Shown here: positions 17,549 to 25,417 of the stretch, piece after piece | Numbering within the stretch: the first letter of the stretch is position 1 | Layout: every line of letters starts with the position of its first letter | Source of the DNA: an uncultured Sphingorhabdus sp. | GTDB taxonomy: Bacteria; Pseudomonadota; Alphaproteobacteria; Sphingomonadales; Sphingomonadaceae | DNA: 64,000 nucleotides | Reading direction: 5' to 3' | Assembly (NCBI GenBank): GCA_947492905.1 | Contig: CANLOL010000001.1 | Span: 1,838,578 to 1,902,577 of the forward strand | Position numbers and translations under genes: made by a program | The notes under the pieces: generated by a model | What the model was told of the DNA's origin: nothing | What the model saw: the letters and a program-made list of their open reading frames with translations, nothing else | The model's database searches: none

Positions 17549-18554
17549 ATACACATTTTTAACATTGGGAGCTTTTGCTCTTTCCTCTTGTGGTTCTTTA
17601 GGGTCAGATGAATTTGATTCAGATATACCTACTTCTGGGGCAAATCCATTTCCAGCGGGAGAAGTATCAGATACACCTGTACGAATTGGCGAGCCATTCA
17701 CAGTGGATGGTACTGTATTCACACCCGAAGATGTAACTTCTTATGATGAAGTAGGTTATGCTAGCTGGTATGGCAGCGAATTAGATGGCAGCACAACGGC
17801 TAATGGAGAGATTTTCTCTGCTTCATCCAGCAGTGCTTCTCATAAAACCTTACCTCTGCCTACTTATGCAGAAGTGACCGCACTCGATACTGGACGCACT
17901 ATTTTGGTGCGCATCAATGATAGAGGCCCTCTTGTAAAAGATCGTTTAATCGATCTATCCGAAGGCGCTGCGCGTCAATTGGGTATTACTGGCCAAGAAG
18001 TTTCTGGCGTTCGCGTTCGTAAAGTAAATCCGCCTAACCAAGAGCGCGCAATATTGCGCAATGGCGGTCAGGCCTTAGCGCGTATTGATACACCAGAATC
18101 GCTAACGCGAATTTTAAAAGAACGTTTGGCTAAGTTGCCTGTGCCGCAAGGTAGAGTTCGGGCTGCGGCAGCGCGTCCTACTCCGCCTGTTGCTGGCGCA
18201 CCTAGAAATAGCAGTGGTGATCGTTTTGTAACCGAGGGCGCGCCCGGCGCCCCGCGCGCTACTCCGCGCGCTGCACCGCGTAATGATGGCCGTTTTGTTG
18301 TTGAGGGCGCAGGCTCTAAACGCCTAACACGTCCTGCAGCAGTTAGCGGCTTTGTAGTGCAATTATCCTCATTTTCTTCAAGAGATAGAGCAGATGCTCT
18401 TGCGCGCAAAGTAGGGGCCAATGTCGTGCCCAGCAGCGATGGTAGATTATTCCGCGTGCGCTATGGTCCATTTGCAACAGAAGTAGAAGCGCAACAAGGG
18501 CTAGCAAATGCCCGCAAACGCGGCTATCCACAAGCTAGAATATTCCGCGAGTGA
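17535..18554 (+). CDS. rlpA: RlpA-type septal lytic transglycosylase lipoprotein with SPOR domain
   Basis: The ATG at 17535 gives an ideal lipoprotein signal (MQLSKYTFLTLGAFALSSC), so I prefer it to the ATG at 17508; length 339 residues. After a low-complexity linker comes a double-psi beta-barrel domain (about 75-165: ASWYGSELDGSTTANGE, LVRINDRGPLVKDRLIDLS) as in RlpA. A proline/arginine/alanine-rich linker (about 205-265) and a C-terminal SPOR domain (about 270-339), which binds denuded peptidoglycan at division sites, follow. RlpA proteins cleave such naked glycan. The start lies inside the end of mltB, suggesting translational coupling. Confidence 0.93.
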   Translation: MQLSKYTFLTLGAFALSSCGSLGSDEFDSDIPTSGANPFPAGEVSDTPVRIGEPFTVDGTVFTPEDVTSYDEVGYASWYGSELDGSTTANGEIFSASSSSASHKTLPLPTYAEVTALDTGRTILVRINDRGPLVKDRLIDLSEGAARQLGITGQEVSGVRVRKVNPPNQERAILRNGGQALARIDTPESLTRILKERLAKLPVPQGRVRAAAARPTPPVAGAPRNSSGDRFVTEGAPGAPRATPRAAPRNDGRFVVEGAGSKRLTRPAAVSGFVVQLSSFSSRDRADALARKVGANVVPSSDGRLFRVRYGPFATEVEAQQGLANARKRGYPQARIFRE

Positions 18555-18606
18555 CTCGCTTCTCTCGCTGGATATGGTTTTAATTATCTAGCGATAGGAT
18601 TTGAAT

Positions 18607-19773
18607 ATGAATAAATTAGCTGTTGGTGCAGGTTTAGCCTTATTAATTGCGCCTATTTCGGTTAATTCTCAGCAAGCTGGTGCGCCGACAGCGAACATCA
18701 CTTTTGATAGCAAAGCGAAGATTGCATATCTGTTGGATATGCAATCTGGCGCAGTTTTGGTGGATAAAAAATCCGACACACGGATACCGCCAGCTTCTAT
18801 GGCAAAAATGATGACTGTCTATGTTGCCTTTGACCAAATCTCAAAAGGCAATTTGGCATTAGACAAGAAAATCAAAGTTGAAAATGCGACTTGGCAAAAA
18901 TGGAAAAGCCAAGGTTCAACCATGTTTCTTGGCAATGGCGAATTTGTCTCCGTTGAAGATTTGTTGCACGGCATAGTGACATTATCGGGTAATGATGCGT
19001 CGGTTGTTTTAGCCGAAGGAATTTCTGGTAGCGAAAAAGCATTTACCGATTTGATGAATGTGACTGCGCAAAGAATTGGGATGGAAAACAGCAATTTCGG
19101 GACTTCCAATGGATGGCCTGATGAAGGCGTTACCTATGTTACGGCTAAAGATTTGGGGATATTAGGGTCTCGCACTATTTATGATTTCCCCAAATTATAT
19201 GATCAATTCTATGGTCTCACCGAATTTACATGGGGCGGCGTAAAACAACAAAACCGCAATCCTTTGCTTGGTAAAATCGAAGGTGCTGATGGCCTGAAAA
19301 CAGGACATACTGAAGAGGCTGGATATGGATTAGCCGGTACAGCCGAGCAAGAAGGCCGCCGTTTAATGATGGTTGTTGCTGGATTGGACAGTTTTAATGG
19401 CCGTATCAACGAATCTATTGCGATGATGAATTGGGGATTCAAAGCTTGGACAACTAAGCCACTTTATAAAAAGGGGCAGGTTGTAGGCGATATTAAAGTA
19501 CAGCTTGGCAGCGAAACAAGCGTTGAGATGGTCGCTCCGCGCGATATTGGTATTACCATTCCAAAAGCATTTGATGGCCCGTTCAAAACCTTTATTCGTT
19601 ACAAAAGCCCATTGAAAGCGCCTTTCAAAAAAGGCGATCATGTTGCCGATTTGGTGGTGAAGCCTGCTTATGGTCAAGAACAAGTCATGGCATTAACATC
19701 GTCTGTTGATGTTGAAGAGGCTGGTTTTTTTGGCCGCGCTTGGAATGGTTTTAAATCGATCTTTGGTTTCTAA
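18607..19773 (+). CDS. dacC: D-alanyl-D-alanine carboxypeptidase (PBP5/6 type)
   Basis: I choose the ATG at 18607, seven bases after AGGA; the TTG at 18601 is too close to it. 388 residues with a signal peptide ending near VNSQ. Penicillin-binding motifs: S64-x-x-K67 (SMAK), S127-G-N (SGN) and K231-T-G, followed by the PBP5 C-terminal beta domain (about 275-365). A short amphipathic tail (FFGRAWNGFKSIFGF) would hold the enzyme on the outer face of the inner membrane. It removes the terminal D-Ala of stem peptides. It lies between rlpA and tmk and overlaps tmk by one base (TAATG). Confidence 0.95.
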   Translation: MNKLAVGAGLALLIAPISVNSQQAGAPTANITFDSKAKIAYLLDMQSGAVLVDKKSDTRIPPASMAKMMTVYVAFDQISKGNLALDKKIKVENATWQKWKSQGSTMFLGNGEFVSVEDLLHGIVTLSGNDASVVLAEGISGSEKAFTDLMNVTAQRIGMENSNFGTSNGWPDEGVTYVTAKDLGILGSRTIYDFPKLYDQFYGLTEFTWGGVKQQNRNPLLGKIEGADGLKTGHTEEAGYGLAGTAEQEGRRLMMVVAGLDSFNGRINESIAMMNWGFKAWTTKPLYKKGQVVGDIKVQLGSETSVEMVAPRDIGITIPKAFDGPFKTFIRYKSPLKAPFKKGDHVADLVVKPAYGQEQVMALTSSVDVEEAGFFGRAWNGFKSIFGF

Positions 19774-20426
19774 TGACATCACAAAATTCTTCCGCAAATA
19801 TAGGCCGCTTTATCTCTATAGAAGGCGGTGAAGGTTGCGGAAAATCTACGCAAATCAAACAAATAGCGAACCGGCTTTCTAGCATAGGTATCGACGTCAT
19901 TATAACCCGCGAACCGGGCGGCACCGATAATGCCGAAGCCATAAGAGAATTACTCTTAAGCGGTGGTGATAATCGTTGGGATAGCAGGGCAGAGGCTTTA
20001 TTATTTGCAGCAGCGCGGGGCGATCATGTTCGAAATTTAATCAAACCGGCACTAATGCGCGGTCAATGGGTGCTCTGCGATCGTTTCTTAGAAAGCAGCA
20101 GAGCCTATCAAAGTGGTGGTAGCGGGTTAAGCGATGCCACCATATTACAATTGCATGAAATCGGCAGCGAAGGTTTCTTACCCGATAGAGTTTTGGTTTT
20201 AGATTTAGACGAAGATGATGCGAATGAACGTGTTTCCATGCGCGATGGCGATGTTCGGGATAGAATTGGCGGCCGCCCAAAAACATTTCATACAGCGGTA
20301 AGACAGGCTTTTCGTAGCTATGCTGAGCAAGATAGCGATCGCATAAAATTGATTAATGCAAGCGCGGCTGTTGATGAAGTAACCGATAATATTATGGATG
20401 TCTTGGGGGATATGATTAATGCCTGA
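19773..20426 (+). CDS. tmk: Thymidylate kinase
   Basis: 217 residues. P-loop GGEGCGKST (about residues 17-25), the DRX-type motif DRFLESSRAYQ, and TREPGGT, the thymidylate-kinase signature, are all present. Converts dTMP to dTDP. The start overlaps the dacC stop by one base and the end overlaps holB by eight bases, a tmk-holB order common in bacteria. Confidence 0.97.
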   Translation: MTSQNSSANIGRFISIEGGEGCGKSTQIKQIANRLSSIGIDVIITREPGGTDNAEAIRELLLSGGDNRWDSRAEALLFAAARGDHVRNLIKPALMRGQWVLCDRFLESSRAYQSGGSGLSDATILQLHEIGSEGFLPDRVLVLDLDEDDANERVSMRDGDVRDRIGGRPKTFHTAVRQAFRSYAEQDSDRIKLINASAAVDEVTDNIMDVLGDMINA

Positions 20427-21399
20427 AACCGATGATAGCCATTATATCGGCCATGATAAATGTTGGGATATATTCAAAAGCGCCCTAGATCGCGGCAAAT
20501 TGCACCATGGCTGGATATTATCGGGCGCAAGAGGAATGGGTAAAGCTGGCTTTGCAAAGCGCATGGCCTATTCCATATTAGATCCAAACAACACAAGAAA
20601 ACATTTGATTGATGCTGGTACACATCCTGATTTTCATATTATTTCTAGGCCGCCTAAGGAATTGCCCAAAGAGGGTGAGGGGATAGACCCTAATGCCGAA
20701 TTAAAGCGCAGCATAAATATCGAACAAATTCGCAAATTACAGACGGTTTTGAATGTCAAACCCTCTATGTCCGATAAGCGCGTCATCATAATCGACGCTG
20801 CAGATGATATGGAACGGGCATCGGCAAACGCCTTATTAAAAAGCTTGGAAGAACCGCCGCAAGGTACGATTTTCATTTTGATAAGCCATGCGAGTGAAAA
20901 ATTATTGCCGACGATTAAATCACGCTGCCAAACGATGCGCTTTGATCCTTTAACAGAAGAGCAAATGATAGCCACACTTGATATGCATCTATCGGGCAGC
21001 AGCGATGCTGAACGTGCTGCATTGGTGCGCGCTGGTAATGGTTCGCCTGGCCGCGCTCTTGCTTTTTTGGGTTTGGATTTGGCAGAAATTGACGCGATAA
21101 TGGATAGCATAAAAGAAAAAGGCGATGCCAATAATGCACTGCGCACCAAATTGGTCAAATTGCTGACCTTAAAAGCAGCGCAGGCCAAATATGAAGCATT
21201 TTTGCGAAGAGCTCCTAGCTATATCGCAGCGCATGCGCACCATTTGCCAATGGAAAGACTCAATGAAGCTAGCGATGCTTATGCGAAAGCGACAGCATTG
21301 GCATCACGCGCGATTGGACTTTCATTGGATAAGCCCGCAGTAGTATTTGAAATGGTAAGCTTGCTGTCAGTGCTGCAAACGCATAAGCAATCACGATAA
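20419..21399 (+). CDS. holB: DNA polymerase III delta-prime subunit
   Basis: 326 residues. An AAA+ clamp-loader fold with a P-loop-like GARGMGKAGFA near residues 34-44, the SLEEPPQGTIFILISH block near 140, and the SRC arginine-finger motif in TIKSRCQTMRF. This is the stator subunit of the replicative clamp loader. I do not see the four-cysteine zinc module of the family's usual P-loop region; a short region with SILDPNN replaces it. Overlap with tmk and 17-base spacing to metG indicate one operon. Confidence 0.93.
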   Translation: MPETDDSHYIGHDKCWDIFKSALDRGKLHHGWILSGARGMGKAGFAKRMAYSILDPNNTRKHLIDAGTHPDFHIISRPPKELPKEGEGIDPNAELKRSINIEQIRKLQTVLNVKPSMSDKRVIIIDAADDMERASANALLKSLEEPPQGTIFILISHASEKLLPTIKSRCQTMRFDPLTEEQMIATLDMHLSGSSDAERAALVRAGNGSPGRALAFLGLDLAEIDAIMDSIKEKGDANNALRTKLVKLLTLKAAQAKYEAFLRRAPSYIAAHAHHLPMERLNEASDAYAKATALASRAIGLSLDKPAVVFEMVSLLSVLQTHKQSR

Positions 21400-21416
21400 A
21401 GTAAGAATCGGAAATT

Positions 21417-22985
21417 ATGAGCAAACCTTATTATATAACCACTGCCATTAGCTATCCTAATGGTCGTCCCCATATTGGCCATGGCTATGAAGCTATTGCA
21501 GCCGATGTCAGTGCGCGCTTTCAACGCTATATGGGCCGCGATGTGCGCTTTCAAACGGGAACCGATGAACATGGTTTGAAAATGGCGCAAAAGGCACGAG
21601 AGGTTGGCCAAACGCCCAAAGAGTTAGCCGATGAAATGTCGTCTTATTTCATTGATATGTGTGCAAAATTGAACATCTCTTATGATCGTTTTTTGCGGAC
21701 CTCAGAGGATGATCATCACAAAGCCAGTCAAGCGATTTGGCAAGCGATGAAAGCCAATGATGATTTATATTTAGACCGATATGAAGGATGGTATAGCGTT
21801 CGCGATGAAGCCTATTATGACGAAAAAGAATTGGTCGAGGCGAAAGATAGTGCTGGAAATGTTGAAAAATTATCACCGCAAGGCACGCCTGTTGAATGGA
21901 CCGTTGAAGAAAGCTGGTTTTTTCGCTTAAGCAAATATGAAAAGCCGCTTTTGGATTTATATAAAGCCCAAGAATCCTTTATTCAGCCTGATAGCCGCCG
22001 CAATGAGATTATGCGTTTTGTTGAGGGTGGCCTCAATGATTTGAGCATTTCACGCACCAGCTTTGATTGGGGCGTGCGCGTACCCAGTGACAATGATGAT
22101 AGCAAGCATGTCATGTATGTTTGGGTTGATGCGCTAACCAATTATTTAACGGGCTTGGGTTATCCAGAAAAAACAGCGGATTTTGAAAAATATTGGCCCG
22201 CCGATGTGCATCTTATCGGCAAGGATATCACCCGTTTCCATGCGGTTTATTGGCCCGCATTTTTGATGAGCGCAAATATTGCGCTGCCCAAGCAAATATT
22301 TGGACATGGTTTCTTGCTGAGCAAGGGCCAAAAAATGTCCAAAACAATTGGCAATGTGGTTGATCCTATTGATTTAGCCGATAGTTTTGGCGTCGATCAG
22401 TTGCGTTATTTTTTATTGGCTGATGTGAACTTCGGTCAAGATGGCAGCTATTCCGCAGAGGCTATTACATTACGCTGCAATGCTGATTTGGCCAATAGTT
22501 TTGGCAATTTGGCACAACGTACTTTATCTATGATTTTCAAAAACCTAGATGGTGTTATTAACTTTGATTATCAGAATGGTGCTGATGATGATGCATTATT
22601 TTCGACCATTGATGAAGTTTGCCAAAAAATCATGCCCAATGCCTTTGAAAATTTAATGTTTTCAGATGGTATTGAAGCATGGATGCGGGCGGTAAATGCT
22701 TGCAATCAATATGTGGACGATCAAGCGCCTTGGGGCCTTAAAAAAACTGATCCTGAACGTATGAAATCTGTATTGATGACATTATTTGCGGCAATTCGTG
22801 ATCTTGCCATAGCGATTAGCCCCGTAATTCCAGAGAAATCTGCGGCTATATTAGATCAAATGAATATAGCGGGAAGAAGCTTTGCTGATCTATGCAATGA
22901 TGATTGGAAAAAAGATGTGAACGGCTTTATATTGGAAAAGCCTATTCCTGCATTCCCGCGTCTTGAAATGCCAACAGAGGATTGA
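21417..22985 (+). CDS. metG: Methionyl-tRNA synthetase
   Basis: 522 residues, the short type typical of alphaproteobacteria. HIGH motif at 19-22 (GRPHIGHGYE) and KMSKT at 306-310. The connective peptide region lacks the CxxC knuckles of the E. coli enzyme, and there is no C-terminal tRNA-binding (Trbp111) extension. Charges tRNA-Met with methionine in the cytoplasm. It is followed within two bases by the tatD start codon. Confidence 0.97.
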   Translation: MSKPYYITTAISYPNGRPHIGHGYEAIAADVSARFQRYMGRDVRFQTGTDEHGLKMAQKAREVGQTPKELADEMSSYFIDMCAKLNISYDRFLRTSEDDHHKASQAIWQAMKANDDLYLDRYEGWYSVRDEAYYDEKELVEAKDSAGNVEKLSPQGTPVEWTVEESWFFRLSKYEKPLLDLYKAQESFIQPDSRRNEIMRFVEGGLNDLSISRTSFDWGVRVPSDNDDSKHVMYVWVDALTNYLTGLGYPEKTADFEKYWPADVHLIGKDITRFHAVYWPAFLMSANIALPKQIFGHGFLLSKGQKMSKTIGNVVDPIDLADSFGVDQLRYFLLADVNFGQDGSYSAEAITLRCNADLANSFGNLAQRTLSMIFKNLDGVINFDYQNGADDDALFSTIDEVCQKIMPNAFENLMFSDGIEAWMRAVNACNQYVDDQAPWGLKKTDPERMKSVLMTLFAAIRDLAIAISPVIPEKSAAILDQMNIAGRSFADLCNDDWKKDVNGFILEKPIPAFPRLEMPTED

Positions 22986-22987
22986 AC

Positions 22988-23782
22988 ATGTTAATCGATA
23001 GCCATTGTCATCTTAATTATAAGGGTATCATTGAGCAACAAGATGATGTGCTTGCTAGGGCGAGGGGAGTGGGCGTAACGGGAATGCTCAATATATCCAC
23101 GCGTGAGAGCGAATGGGATGATATTATCGCGCTCGCCGATAAGGAGAGCGATGTTTGGGCTAGCGTTGGTATTCATCCGCACGAAGCAGATGAGCATCCC
23201 GATGTTGATACACAAAAATTAATTGATAAAGCCCAGCATGAGCGTGTTGTGGCTATTGGTGAAACAGGCCTAGATTATTATTATGAGCATAGCGATCGAG
23301 ACAATCAAAAGAAGAGCTTTCGCAGTCATATTGTTGCTGCACGCGAGACCAACCTGCCGCTGATTGTGCACACGCGCGATGCCGAGGAAGACACAGCGCA
23401 AATCATGGGCGAAGAAATGGAGAAGGGGGCTTATCCCGCCGTTATCCATTGTTTCACCGCCAGCGATGATTTTGCTAAGATTGCCTTGGATATGGGATGT
23501 TATATTAGCATTTCAGGAATTGTGACTTTCAAAAATGCCAAAGAATTAAAGCATACAGCATCCTGGGTTCCAGCAGATAGATTATTAATTGAGACAGACT
23601 CTCCTTTTTTAGCACCTGTTCCGCATCGCGGAAAAACGGGCGAGCCAGCCTTTGTCGCCGATACAGCGCATTATTTGGCAGAATTACGCGGCGAAGAGGT
23701 TGAAGCTCTCAAAAATCGAACAGCACAGAATTTCTTTGATTTATTTTCAAAAGCTAAAGCACAAAAGGTCGAAACTCAGTGA
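22988..23782 (+). CDS. tatD: TatD family metal-dependent hydrolase
   Basis: The ATG at 22988 is chosen because the protein then begins MLIDSHCHLN, the family's normal N-terminus; a TTG two codons upstream lies inside the metG stop region. 264 residues. Metal ligands in DSHCH near the N-terminus, GETGLDYYY, the HTRDA block, VIHCFT and ETDSPFLAP are all present. The family contains metal-dependent DNases and uncharacterised hydrolases. It overlaps the next gene by four bases. Confidence 0.95.
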   Translation: MLIDSHCHLNYKGIIEQQDDVLARARGVGVTGMLNISTRESEWDDIIALADKESDVWASVGIHPHEADEHPDVDTQKLIDKAQHERVVAIGETGLDYYYEHSDRDNQKKSFRSHIVAARETNLPLIVHTRDAEEDTAQIMGEEMEKGAYPAVIHCFTASDDFAKIALDMGCYISISGIVTFKNAKELKHTASWVPADRLLIETDSPFLAPVPHRGKTGEPAFVADTAHYLAELRGEEVEALKNRTAQNFFDLFSKAKAQKVETQ

Positions 23783-24546
23783 AGCTTACTATATTAGGGT
23801 GCGGCACATCCGCTGGCGTTCCGCGCATTGGCAATGATTGGGGAAAATGCGATCCCACAGAGCCTAAAAATAAACGCACACGCGTCTCTATATTAGTCCA
23901 AAGCGAAGATCATGGTATTTTGGTAGATACTTCTCCTGATTTGCGTCATCAATTGCTGGCTGCTGGAACGACGGATATTAATAGCGTATTATGGACGCAC
24001 GATCATGCCGATCATACGCATGGCATTGATGAATTGCGCCAGATATTTTTCAAAACGCGCATTCCAGTAGAAGGCTATGGCAGCAAAGCTACTATGGAAT
24101 CTCTTAAGCGCCGTTTTGGCTATGTTTTCCAAGGAAATAGCGGCTATCCCACAACCTGTAATGCCAATATATTAGAGAATGTTTCACAAGATATTGGGCC
24201 ATTTCACATCCAATATACGGAACAGCCGCACGGCCCTATATTTTCCACAGGTTATCGCATTTCGCATGGCGGTAAGTCCATTTGTTATGCCACAGATTTT
24301 GGTGAAATAACCAATGATATGGTTGATCTTTATGGTGGTACGGACTTGCTAATCGTTGATTGTTTGCGCCAAGACCCGCATCCAACCCATGCAAATCTGA
24401 ATATGTCATTAGAATTAATTGACCGTTGTGCCGCCAAATATGCTATATTGACGCATATGGATAAAAATATGGATTATCATACAATAGCGAATATGGTGCC
24501 GAGCAATGTTGAACCAGCCTTTGATATGATGAGAATTGATTTATAA
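23779..24546 (+). CDS. MBL-fold metallo-hydrolase (PhnP-like)
   Basis: 255 residues from a GTG that overlaps the tatD stop (GTGA). It begins KLTILGCGTSAGVP, as in PhnP-type metallo-beta-lactamase-fold phosphodiesterases. The metal motif HDHADHTHG is present near residue 75, with further ligand histidines in ILTHMD near the C-terminus. PhnP hydrolyses cyclic phosphodiesters, but no phn genes are nearby. The conserved metG-tatD-MBL order suggests a housekeeping nucleic-acid or nucleotide role. The substrate is not determined by the sequence. Confidence 0.88.
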   Translation: MKLTILGCGTSAGVPRIGNDWGKCDPTEPKNKRTRVSILVQSEDHGILVDTSPDLRHQLLAAGTTDINSVLWTHDHADHTHGIDELRQIFFKTRIPVEGYGSKATMESLKRRFGYVFQGNSGYPTTCNANILENVSQDIGPFHIQYTEQPHGPIFSTGYRISHGGKSICYATDFGEITNDMVDLYGGTDLLIVDCLRQDPHPTHANLNMSLELIDRCAAKYAILTHMDKNMDYHTIANMVPSNVEPAFDMMRIDL

Positions 24547-24761
24547 TGGATGAAGGCAGCCGCTTAATTTATGGGATATTATTGCTCGTATTAGTTGGCA
24601 GCGCCTTATTTTCTCGCCGTATTCCTATGAACCAAATGATAAAAATGTTTCTGATATGGATTGGTATATTTGGAATAGTATTCGTCTTAATCGAAATAGG
24701 CTCTAATTTTTTCCATGATGAGCAAGAGGATTATACAGTGAGCACCGATACTATAGTCTGA
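24546..24761 (+). CDS. Small two-helix membrane protein
   Basis: 71 residues, with the ATG overlapping the preceding stop by one base (TAATG), which supports translation. Two hydrophobic helices (about 8-24 and 32-52) separated by a basic turn (SRRIPMNQ) and an acidic tail. The layout resembles the N-terminal membrane region of TIGR02281-type retropepsin-like proteases, but the protease domain is absent, so it may be a reduced relative. No function can be assigned. Confidence 0.65.
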   Translation: MDEGSRLIYGILLLVLVGSALFSRRIPMNQMIKMFLIWIGIFGIVFVLIEIGSNFFHDEQEDYTVSTDTIV

Positions 24762-24821
24762 GTATGATTATTAAAATTTAACATAATATATATTATCGAA
24801 CTTTTATTTTATCGAAATATA

Positions 24822-25289
24822 TCATTCTATCACCAATGCACTGCTCTCTTTCACTTCTTGTAATACAGGAAAAGTGCTCGTTTGTTGCACGCTTGGTAAA
24901 TCGGATAAAATATCTGCCATGAAAAGGCTGTAAGATTGGACATTTTTGCTGCGTACTTTGAGCAAATAATCATATCCGCCAGACATCATATGGCATGATA
25001 AAATTTCAGGAATATCACGCACAGCTGCATTAAATTCATTCAATTTTTTGCGCGATGTATTTTTAAGCTTCACTTGCACATAAACCAAATGCGATTGTTC
25101 AACCTTGTGCGGATCAATATCAGCTCTATATCCTCGAATGAAACCATCTTTTTCTAATTTACGTAGCCTAATCAAACAGGGTGATTTGGTAATATTCACG
25201 CGTTCAGCAAGCTCAACTATGGGGATACGCCCTTCCCTTTGAATCACGCGCAAGATATTTTTATCGATTTGGTCTAATATTCTATCCAT
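24822..25289 (-). CDS. Lrp/AsnC family regulator, probably controlling putA
   Basis: 155 residues. N-terminal winged helix-turn-helix (about 4-62, LDQIDKNILRVIQREGR...VNITKSPCLIRLRKLEKDGFIRGY) and a C-terminal RAM ligand-sensing domain. It is divergently transcribed from putA. In alphaproteobacteria, Lrp-type PutR proteins next to putA activate it in response to proline. The same role is inferred here from position. Two inverted repeats lie directly upstream of its start. Confidence 0.92.
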   Translation of the reverse strand: MDRILDQIDKNILRVIQREGRIPIVELAERVNITKSPCLIRLRKLEKDGFIRGYRADIDPHKVEQSHLVYVQVKLKNTSRKKLNEFNAAVRDIPEILSCHMMSGGYDYLLKVRSKNVQSYSLFMADILSDLPSVQQTSTFPVLQEVKESSALVIE

Positions 25290-25320
25290 ATCACATTTTG
25301 TGATACTTTTACCTGTAAAA
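25290..25320. promoter_or_regulatory. Two adjacent inverted repeats in the lrp-putA intergenic region
   Basis: ATCACA-TTT-TGTGAT at 25290-25304 and TTTTAC-CT-GTAAAA at 25307-25320 are both perfect dyads. They abut the regulator start codon and lie about 100 bases upstream of putA. They are candidate binding sites for the Lrp-type regulator, acting on itself and possibly on putA. This is inference; in AT-rich DNA short dyads also occur by chance. Confidence 0.45.
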
Positions 25321-25417
25321 CAAGAAATTTATGATATTATGATAATTTATTAGCATATATACAGGAATTAATCCTCTTAGAATCTGGCATAATATATATC
25401 TTAGGCGGGTATATAAT

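Noticed and set aside
18543-18556. GCGAG-TGA-CTCGC dyad at the end of rlpA
   Set aside because: It has a three-base loop that includes the stop codon and no T-tract, so it is probably chance.
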